From Bacteroidales bacterium (GTDB taxonomy: Bacteria; Bacteroidota; Bacteroidia; Bacteroidales; P3): a stretch of DNA of 39,946 nucleotides. The translations under genes were made by a program, and so were the position numbers. The stretch is taken from contig SFPR01000026.1 in assembly GCA_004551865.1 (NCBI GenBank), forward strand, positions 1-39,946. Direction: 5' to 3'. Under the pieces are notes generated by a model. The model was not told the origin of the DNA. It did no database searches and saw nothing but the letters and a program-made list of their open reading frames with translations. Shown here one piece after another: positions 1-6,625 of this stretch. Within the stretch, counting starts at the first letter, position 1; each line of letters opens with the position of its first letter.

Positions 1-118
1 TATCCCCAATAAGGTCTAAGTCCCACGTTTTTGTTTTTACGTTATCAGTACAAGGAAAAAGTAATCTTTAAGGAAAATTTTGCAGAACTTAGGGGACAAG
101 TTTTGCGACAAAATTAAA

Positions 119-1072
119 ATGTTTAGTTTATTAAAGAAATTCGGTTTTCAGAACAGAAGAACCATTTCATCATCCGGCGGACATTGTTTCCGTCTTTTGA
201 AAACCCTCGAAGGACACAGGGATTGGTGTACCTTCGTGTCATACAACAAAGAAGGGAATTTGATTGTTTCAAGTTCCACAGACAGAAGTCTGAAAGTGTG
301 GAATGTTGAAAGCGGAGAGTGTATCAAGACTCTGAAAGGTCATACCAACAAAGTCAATTCTGCGGTTTTCTCCTCAGATGGGAGATTTATATTGTCTGCA
401 TCTTCGGACAAGACTATCAGAGTGTGGAATACCGAAAGCGGAGAAGAGGAATATACGATTGACACTTCCATTTCTGATGTTTGCACCATGGCTGTGTTTT
501 CACCCGATTCAAAACTTATTGCGGCAGGATGCCATGACCACAAAATAAAGATATATAATGCAGAAACCAAAGCTTTAATTGGTGAATTGGAAGGGCATGA
601 GGAAATGATAAACAGCTGTTTCTTCAACTCCGACGGCAGTCTTATCGTTTCGGCTTCTGCTGACAAGACGGTAAGAGTGTGGAACATAGCGACAATGGAA
701 TGTATCTGTGTTTTGAGAGGGCATAGCGGTTATGTGTGGTCGGCTGTTTTTGCTTGCAATGACCAATATATTGTGTCGGCTTCGACAGACAGAAGCATCA
801 AAATTTGGGATTACAACAGCGGAGAGTGCGTCAAGGTTCTCAAAGGACACAAAGGCTGGGTCAGATTTGCATCTGCTTCGGATGATTTCTCTCTTATTGT
901 TTCTACTTCGTTGGATAACACAATCAAAATTTGGAACACAGAAAGCGGAGAGTGCATTCAAACGATTGAAGACAACAAAGATTGGGTGTATGCCGCAGTT
1001 TTCTCTCCCGATGGCAAGCACATAGCTTCTGCTTCTCGGGACAGAGAAATACATATCTATGGTTTGAAATAA
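119..1072 (+). CDS. WD40 repeat seven-blade beta-propeller protein
   Basis: The protein of about 317 residues is almost entirely WD40 repeats. Seven blades can be counted from the strand-ending motifs VWNVES, VWNTES, IYNAET, VWNIAT, IWDYNS, IWNTES and IYGLK. Five blades also carry the GH dipeptide (EGHRDW, KGHTNK, EGHEEM, RGHSGY, KGHKGW). Seven blades make one closed propeller, normally a protein-protein docking platform with no enzymatic role. There is no signal peptide or membrane segment, so it is probably cytoplasmic. The ATG at 119 is chosen; a TTG at 80 behind AAGGAAAA would add 13 residues. Several blades repeat the segment ESGEC, with similar DNA, which suggests recent blade duplication or conversion. 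It is a single gene followed by its own gap. The binding partner is unknown. Confidence 0.85.
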   Translation: MFSLLKKFGFQNRRTISSSGGHCFRLLKTLEGHRDWCTFVSYNKEGNLIVSSSTDRSLKVWNVESGECIKTLKGHTNKVNSAVFSSDGRFILSASSDKTIRVWNTESGEEEYTIDTSISDVCTMAVFSPDSKLIAAGCHDHKIKIYNAETKALIGELEGHEEMINSCFFNSDGSLIVSASADKTVRVWNIATMECICVLRGHSGYVWSAVFACNDQYIVSASTDRSIKIWDYNSGECVKVLKGHKGWVRFASASDDFSLIVSTSLDNTIKIWNTESGECIQTIEDNKDWVYAAVFSPDGKHIASASRDREIHIYGLK

Positions 1073-1121
1073 ATAAAACAATAGTATAAGAAGACATAGT
1101 TTCTACATCTGATTTTGAATG

Positions 1122-1150
1122 TGGCGTTTTGTTTGCAAAAACAGGACGCC
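1122..1150. terminator. possible hairpin terminator after the WD40 gene
   Basis: GGCGTTTTG and CAAAAAC...CGCC form an imperfect inverted repeat followed by a T-rich stretch (ATTTTGTTTTTG). It lies between two genes on the same strand and just before the next promoter. The stem is bulged, so this is a weak call. Confidence 0.3.
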
Positions 1151-1152
1151 AT

Positions 1153-1186
1153 TTTGTTTTTGTTCCGCACTAAACCACTATCTTTG
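1153..1186 (+). promoter_or_regulatory. Bacteroidota-type promoter for the rsmI-like operon
   Basis: A TATCTTTG box (1179-1186) matches the -7 consensus TAnnTTTG. TTTG boxes at 1153-1156 or 1159-1162 lie 22 or 16 bases upstream. The start codon at 1206 follows after a leader of about 13 bases. Confidence 0.55.
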
Positions 1187-1205
1187 CAAGCATAAAACTA
1201 AGATT

Positions 1206-1913
1206 ATGGAGAAAGGAAAGGTGTTTTTGTTCCCGACACCGATTGCACAGTGCGATGTGGAGGATTGTCTTCCGAAAAAGAACTTGGAGTTGCTCTTGTT
1301 GTGTGATTGTTTCGTGGTGGAGGAGTTGCGAACGGCTCGACGATTTTTGAGAAAAGCGGGCTACAAGAAAGATTTTGAGCAGGTGGAGTTTTTTGTTCTC
1401 AATGAACATACGGTGAACGATGATTTTTCGCCCTGCATCGAGATTTTGAAAAGCGGAAGGCACATAGGTGTTATGTCGGAGGCAGGATTGCCCTGCGTTG
1501 CCGACCCGGGCAGTGTGTTGGTTGCTCTTTGCCAAAGAGAGGGCTTTGAAGTCGTTCCTCTCTGTGGTCCTTCTTCGCTGATGATGGCTCTTATGGCAAG
1601 CGGCTTTAACGGACAATCGTTTGCCTTTGTGGGGTATCTGCCCGCCGAACGCTCCCAAAGAGAAAAGCGAATAAGGGAATTGGAACGTGTGGCATATCGT
1701 TTTTCGCAAACACAACTCTTTATTGAAGCTCCATATCGCAACAACAATCTCTTGGAAAGCATTCTCGGAGTATGCAATCCTCAAACCATGCTATGCCTTG
1801 CCACAGACATAGGAGAACAAAGCCGGCAAATAATCACCAAAAGCATAGCCGAGTGGAGAAAAACGAAAATCGACTTAAACAAAAGGAATACCGTATTTTT
1901 GATAAGCAAATAA
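1206..1913 (+). CDS. RsmI-like SAM-dependent methyltransferase (tetrapyrrole methylase fold)
   Basis: This 235-residue protein resembles the shorter Bacteroidota relatives of RsmI, which 2'-O-methylates C1402 of 16S rRNA. Visible family signatures are the N-terminal LFPTPIAQ, the SEAGLPCVADPGS segment, the GPSSLMMALMASG loop and the EAPYRNNNLLE motif (RsmI has an E-x-x-x-R equivalent). The fold and SAM use are well supported. The exact rRNA target is not, because Bacteroidota often carry a second, more canonical RsmI. The ATG at 1206 is chosen because it sits just after a promoter box and starts the family's N-terminal strand; a longer frame from 1119 would run through the promoter. It is the first gene of an operon, 12 bases before rarA. 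Confidence 0.8.
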   Translation: MEKGKVFLFPTPIAQCDVEDCLPKKNLELLLLCDCFVVEELRTARRFLRKAGYKKDFEQVEFFVLNEHTVNDDFSPCIEILKSGRHIGVMSEAGLPCVADPGSVLVALCQREGFEVVPLCGPSSLMMALMASGFNGQSFAFVGYLPAERSQREKRIRELERVAYRFSQTQLFIEAPYRNNNLLESILGVCNPQTMLCLATDIGEQSRQIITKSIAEWRKTKIDLNKRNTVFLISK

Positions 1914-1925
1914 GGAGAAAGACAA

Positions 1926-3182
1926 ATGAACAAACCATTGGCAGAAGTTTTGAGACCCGAAAGCCTGAATGAGTACATAGGTCAATCGCACTTGGTCGGA
2001 GAGGGTGCAATTCTACGCTCCGCCATAGAGAAAGGGGACATTCCTTCGATGATTCTTTGGGGTCCTCCCGGGGTTGGCAAGACTACTTTGGCAAACATAA
2101 TTGCCAACACACTCTCTGCTCCTTTCTATCAACTCTCTGCAATAAACAGCGGTGTGAAAGAGGTAAGAGAGGTTATCGAAAAGGCAAAACAAAGCGACAA
2201 TGCGATATTGTTTGTCGATGAAATACACCGTTTTTCAAAAAATCAGCAGGATTCTCTTCTCGGAGCGGTGGAACAGGGTATTGTGAGACTGATTGGTGCA
2301 ACCACGGAGAACCCTTCGTTTGAGGTAATCTCGCCTTTGCTTTCACGATGTCAGGTTTATGTGTTGAAATCTTTGGAAAAGGAAGATTTGTTGAAGATTA
2401 TAGAGCGAGCAACAGGCTATTACAAGCAAACATTCGGAAGAAATATAATTGTAAAAGAAGCTGAGGCTCTGCTCAGAATAAGCGGAGGAGATGCAAGAAA
2501 GCTGATGAATGCAATAGAACTTGTGGTTGCTCAATTCAAAGGCGATTGTATTATCGACAATGAGGTAGTTTGCTCGATTATTCAGCAAAATCTTTCGATG
2601 TATGACAAGAAAGGCGAGAACCATTACGACATAATATCGGCTTTTATCAAGAGTATAAGAGGCTCTGACCCCAATGCGGCTGTGTATTGGCTTGCAAGAA
2701 TGATTGCTTCGGGCGAAGACCCTTTGTTTATTGCAAGACGTATGTTGATACTTGCCTCAGAAGACATAGGCAATGCAAATCCCAATGCCCTTTTGTTGGC
2801 AAATGCGTGCTTTGATGCGGTAAACAAAATCGGCTATCCCGAGTGCAGGATTATCCTTTCGCAAACTGCGGTCTATCTTGCCACAAGTCCCAAGAGCAAT
2901 TCGACTTATCTTGCCATTAACAAGGCATTGGAGCTTGTGGAACAGACGGGCGATTTGCCTGTTCCGCTGCAAATTCGCAACGCTCCGACAAGTCTGATGA
3001 AGCAAATGGGATATGGAAGGGATTATTTGTACTCTCACGATTTTGCGGGACACTTTGTGCAGCAGCAATTCATGCCTGACGCTCTGCAAACGGTGGAATT
3101 GTATTCTCCTTGCGACAATGAGCGTGAGAATAAGACGAGAGAGCATCTCAGAGCGATGTGGCAGGGAGTTTATAAGTACTAA
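1926..3182 (+). CDS. rarA: replication-associated recombination protein A (AAA+ ATPase)
   Basis: RarA/MgsA is a clamp-loader-like AAA+ ATPase that acts at stalled replication forks. The 418 residues match the family length. Seen in the sequence are Walker A GPPGVGKTT (46-54), Walker B FVDEIH (about 96-101), the sensor segment IGATTENPSFEV with SRC, and the C-terminal MgsA tetramerisation part with DPNAAVYWLARM and the conserved end EHLRAMW. The start ATG begins directly with KPLAEVLRPESL, as usual for the family. It lies 12 bases after the methyltransferase gene and 11 bases before the DUF2461 gene, so all are probably cotranscribed. Confidence 0.95.
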   Translation: MNKPLAEVLRPESLNEYIGQSHLVGEGAILRSAIEKGDIPSMILWGPPGVGKTTLANIIANTLSAPFYQLSAINSGVKEVREVIEKAKQSDNAILFVDEIHRFSKNQQDSLLGAVEQGIVRLIGATTENPSFEVISPLLSRCQVYVLKSLEKEDLLKIIERATGYYKQTFGRNIIVKEAEALLRISGGDARKLMNAIELVVAQFKGDCIIDNEVVCSIIQQNLSMYDKKGENHYDIISAFIKSIRGSDPNAAVYWLARMIASGEDPLFIARRMLILASEDIGNANPNALLLANACFDAVNKIGYPECRIILSQTAVYLATSPKSNSTYLAINKALELVEQTGDLPVPLQIRNAPTSLMKQMGYGRDYLYSHDFAGHFVQQQFMPDALQTVELYSPCDNERENKTREHLRAMWQGVYKY

Positions 3183-3193
3183 TTGATTGAAAG

Positions 3194-3865
3194 ATGAAGA
3201 GAGTTTTTGAATTTTTGGACGCTTTGCAGCAAAACAACAACAAGGTTTGGTTTGACGGCAACAAGGCTTGGTATTTGGAGGTGAAGGCTTATTTTGAGGA
3301 CTTCGTCGGTGAGCTTATCAACAGAATAGAAGAGTTTGACAGTTCGATATACGGACTGAGTGTTTCGGACTGTACTTACAGGATATATAGGGATATACGT
3401 TTTTCAAAGGACAAAACGCCTTACAAAACTCACATGTGTGCATACGTTTGTCCCAAAGGGAAGAAATCAGGCTTCGGAGGATATTATTTTCACTTGGAAG
3501 CAGAGGGAGGAAACTATATAGGGGATAACATTCTTGCCACGGGAGCGGTGTGTATGCCCAATCCGATAATCCAAAGTATCAGAGAAGATGTGTATTCTCT
3601 CTTTGAAGAGTTTGAAGACATTGTTTTGCACTCGGGAGACTTTGCTTTGGATACTTCAAACAGGATGAAAACAGCTCCGAAAGGCTTTCCGAAAGACTGC
3701 AAGGCTGTGGAGTTTCTCAAATTGAGGGACTTTCTTTTGTCAAAACACATCGACAGAGAGTTCGTTTTGGCAGACAATCTTGCGGAAAGGCTTGCCAAAG
3801 AGTTTGAAAAGACCAAGCGTTTTAACGATTTTGTCAATCGTGCCATTGCTGCACAAATACAATAG
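3194..3865 (+). CDS. DUF2461 family protein
   Basis: The 223-residue protein matches the DUF2461 family, common in Bacteroidota and of unknown function. The hallmark segment YRIYRDIRFSKDKTPYKTH is present at about residues 61-79, preceded by the N-terminal FLDALQQNNNKVWFDGNK. There is no signal peptide, so it is likely cytoplasmic. The gene follows rarA by 11 bases and precedes the dihydrouridine synthase by 3, so it is part of the same operon. No catalytic function can be assigned. Confidence 0.85.
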   Translation: MKRVFEFLDALQQNNNKVWFDGNKAWYLEVKAYFEDFVGELINRIEEFDSSIYGLSVSDCTYRIYRDIRFSKDKTPYKTHMCAYVCPKGKKSGFGGYYFHLEAEGGNYIGDNILATGAVCMPNPIIQSIREDVYSLFEEFEDIVLHSGDFALDTSNRMKTAPKGFPKDCKAVEFLKLRDFLLSKHIDREFVLADNLAERLAKEFEKTKRFNDFVNRAIAAQIQ

Positions 3866-3868
3866 CCT

Positions 3869-4959
3869 ATGTCGGGGATTAGTTCGGTATTGTTACCTGC
3901 TGCAAATGTGAGTTTGGAGAATACGATTACTTATAATCCTTCTTTGTTTGCGTTTGACGACAAGTTAATTCTCGCTCCCATGCAAGGGCTGACATCTCTT
4001 TTCTTTCGCAAGGCTTATCACGAGTGCTTCCCGGGCTGTATCGACTATGCGATAAGTCCTTTTATCTCTGTAACAGACGGACTTATCACTTCAAAGAGCC
4101 GAAAGTTCAGAGATGTGTTTCCTTTTGAGAACAAAAATTCGTTGGAGGTTGTTCCGCAACTTTTGGGCAGCACTTCACAAGGGATAATCAGCTACGGAGC
4201 AATCCTGCAAGAGCTTGGATACCGACAATTCAACATAAACTGTGCCTGTCCTGCCAAGTGTGCGATAAAACATGGCAGAGGCTCGGCTCTTTTGAAAGAC
4301 TTGAAACGATTTGACGGCTTTTTGAATGATATTTTCAAGAATGTACATCAGGCTGTTTCGATAAAAATCCGCATAGGTTTCGATTCAAAAGCCGACATTG
4401 CCTCTTTGGCAGATTTAATCAACGCTTACCTTTGAAATATGTGGTGATACACCCACGATTGGCTGTAAACCTCTATCAAGGCAGCCCCGACTATGAAGCA
4501 TTCGGCTTTTTGGCAGAAAGATTGCAATGCAGGGTGGTTTATAACGGCGATATTTTTTCTCTTGACGACTTTTTGCAAGTAAAACAACGCTTCCCGATGA
4601 TTAAAGACTTCATGTTGGGTCGCGGAATACTGCAAAATCCTTTGCTTGCAGCCGAAATAAGAGGGTTGCACTTTGATAAGAATATGCTAAAAACCCTCTT
4701 TTTCAAACTTGAAGACTACTATCTCAAACTCTTTCTTGAAGTTGGCGAAACAGAACGCCCTTTTGACGAAACAGAACGGCGTTTTGACAAAACGAAAGGG
4801 CGTTTTATTTTGCCGAATCGCCAAGATAAAATTGCAAAAGCCCTTTCGGACAAAATGAAAGAGCTTTGCAAATATATGTTCGGAAACAATTTCAGCTCGA
4901 TTGCCGAAGCCGAAAGCCTGTCGGAGCTTAATGCTATCGTAACTCGAATGTTCCTATAA
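3869..4959 (+). pseudogene. tRNA-dihydrouridine synthase, split by a -1 frameshift
   Basis: Two overlapping frames together encode one Dus flavoenzyme, which reduces uridine to dihydrouridine in tRNA. The first frame (3869-4435, 188 aa) holds the FMN-barrel start LAPMQG and the catalytic-cysteine motif NCACPAK (Cys127), then stops at TGA 4433-4435. The second (4432-4959) resumes exactly where the family continues, with KYVVIHPRLAVNLY, and includes GRGILQNP. One extra T in the run TTT at 4431-4433 would restore a single frame of about 363 residues. It may be a real inactivating deletion or a sequencing error. The C-terminal part contains a 28-residue in-frame insertion made of a four-unit 21-bp repeat array (4747-4830). 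Last gene of the rarA operon; its 3' end overlaps the opposing gene. Confidence 0.8.
4747..4830. repeat. array A: four 21-bp dyad units inside the dus gene
   Basis: Unit cores begin at 4756 (CGCCC), 4777 (CGGCG), 4798 (GGGCG) and 4819 (CGCCA), exactly 21 bases apart. Being 84 bases long, the insert keeps the frame and is read as ETERPFD, ETERRFD, KTKGRFI and LPNRQDK. The cores are more degenerate than in the intergenic arrays, as expected under coding selection or age. Confidence 0.85.
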
Positions 4960-6511
4960 TGTTGTGGTCTTGATACCTTCCGAGAAACATGATTTGTTTT
5001 AAGGTTGTAAGATAAAGGGTTTGGAAGAACGGCATTTTGTTTTTCTTGGTGTCGTATGCCTTGCTCCAACGGTAACTTCCGTCTGAGAATATTTGCACAA
5101 AGTTTACCTGAGTGCGGAGCTTGTCGGCATTGTAACACTTCTTTGCCTCAAATGCGTTGCCGTCGTAGTTTTTGATGTGGTCGTTAAACATTATATATAT
5201 ACCATAACGGTCTCTTGTCATGGCAAAGGAGTTGTATGCTTCAAAGCCTTCAACGTCTTTTTGTCTCTTAGGAATGTAGGCATTGCCCGACACCATGCCG
5301 TGTTTGTCGATATTGGTGATTATAATATCTCTGAAATAGACGGCTTCTTCTCCCGTTGGTTTGTCGCCTCGTCTTTTTGGCGGAATGATGTGAGAGATGA
5401 ATTTTTGTTCTCCGACCATTATCAAGTTGTCTCCAATCATCGGAACCAAAGCTCTTATTCCTGCCGTCATGTCTGAGGGTTTCGGCAATCCTTCTGCAAC
5501 CATTTCATCATTCTCATAGTCTCTGAACTCGGCGGTTGAGGATTGTTTCAAATAGCCTCGGCGATTGTCGTAAAGATATGCAAAACTTCCTGTTGCAAGA
5601 GTTGGTTTGTCGTTTGTCGTTCCGTAATATCCTGCCATGAGGTAGTCATCTTCCATATTGAAAGCACATTTTATGTCGGTGGGCCATGCTTTTTCGAGCT
5701 GCTGTTCGTATGTGCGTTCTTCGTATTGGGTAAGCCAAACAAGATGTGCCTTATCGTCGGTGTGCTTTACTTTTTTTGCCGTCGAATAAGAACGTATTGC
5801 GAGCAAGACTTCGCTACCGTTGTTGTTTACAGCAACATCGCACATTTGGTAAGCGTCGTTGTTGATGTTCAATCGGTGAGTTTTTTCCCACAAAACGTTC
5901 ATTCTCTGGTCATAGACCCTGATGTTGGCAGAGCGTCCCTTTGTTGTGTCGTTCTCAAAGAAGCAAAAAACCATTTTTGTCTTGTTTTCGGAAAAGTTAA
6001 ACAAGTAGGGCTTTTCGCCTTCTTGTGCAAAATATTTGAAAACGTTGATTTTTTGCGGCTTATCCATCAATCTCATGTCGCGAAGATGGAAGTACTGTGT
6101 GTACAAATGGGCTGTTCCCGTCGTGGTTTTGGATATTGTTTTCTTGCTTCCTTTTTTCTGAACGGGCTTGTCTTCATTTATTCTGCTGAGGATAAATCCC
6201 ACGCAATCGCCTGCCCTCCATGTTTGTTCGATTTTGAAAGACTGATGAGGGAAATCAATCTTTACGACCTTTTCTACGTTGCCTGATTTGTCCGTTCGGG
6301 CAAAATAGTATTGCAACTTGCTCTCCCCCTGTCCTATATACTCTTCCAAACAATACCAAAGATAGAAAGCATTGTTATCTTCTGCCACTATCTCTGCGGC
6401 TTTGCAATCGTCCAAAATGTCATAGAACCTTTCGCCCCAACGAATGTCCATTTGTGCAGAGGCTGTCAGGAATGTAAACAACGAAATCGCTATTAAAAGA
6501 ACTTTTTTCAT
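4934..6511 (-). CDS. secreted protein of unknown function
   Basis: The 525-residue protein starts with a clear signal peptide (MKKVLLIAISLFTFLTASAQ), so it is exported to the periplasm or outer membrane. I do not recognise a domain. The body has many short strands with aromatic residues and charged turns, including AHLVWLTQYEERTYEQQ, which could suit a beta-propeller or similar all-beta fold, but this is a guess. The ATG at 6511 is chosen because it begins the signal peptide and follows a promoter box; an upstream in-frame start would add 18 unlikely residues. Its last 26 bases overlap the 3' end of the converging dus gene. Confidence 0.75.
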   Translation of the reverse strand: MKKVLLIAISLFTFLTASAQMDIRWGERFYDILDDCKAAEIVAEDNNAFYLWYCLEEYIGQGESKLQYYFARTDKSGNVEKVVKIDFPHQSFKIEQTWRAGDCVGFILSRINEDKPVQKKGSKKTISKTTTGTAHLYTQYFHLRDMRLMDKPQKINVFKYFAQEGEKPYLFNFSENKTKMVFCFFENDTTKGRSANIRVYDQRMNVLWEKTHRLNINNDAYQMCDVAVNNNGSEVLLAIRSYSTAKKVKHTDDKAHLVWLTQYEERTYEQQLEKAWPTDIKCAFNMEDDYLMAGYYGTTNDKPTLATGSFAYLYDNRRGYLKQSSTAEFRDYENDEMVAEGLPKPSDMTAGIRALVPMIGDNLIMVGEQKFISHIIPPKRRGDKPTGEEAVYFRDIIITNIDKHGMVSGNAYIPKRQKDVEGFEAYNSFAMTRDRYGIYIMFNDHIKNYDGNAFEAKKCYNADKLRTQVNFVQIFSDGSYRWSKAYDTKKNKMPFFQTLYLTTLKQIMFLGRYQDHNIIGTFELR

Positions 6512-6538
6512 GATTTGATACTTACTTGTTTGAGTTGG

Positions 6539-6566
6539 CAAATATACAATTTTTTTTGCTGTCAAT
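6539..6566 (-). promoter_or_regulatory. promoter for the 525-aa secreted protein
   Basis: On the minus strand TATATTTG (6539-6546) matches TAnnTTTG. ATTG at 6563-6566 is a weak -33 box with a 16-base spacer. The ATG at 6511 lies about 28 bases downstream of the box. Confidence 0.5.
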
Positions 6567-6625
6567 TAAACTTGCCGTGTTTTTGTTGTCAAAAGGAGTA
6601 CTTGAACAAAACAAAATCTTAGATT

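Noticed and set aside
4427..4436. CTT TGA at the dus frameshift, the codon pair used for programmed frameshifting in prfB
   Set aside because: The prfB shift is +1, but here the downstream frame is -1, and the P-site tRNA would not re-pair well. There is no stimulatory element, so a deletion or sequencing error is more likely.
5543..6286. Long plus-strand frame opposite the 525-residue secreted protein
   Set aside because: Cysteine- and phenylalanine-rich composition typical of an antisense reading; the minus-strand gene has a signal peptide and a promoter.
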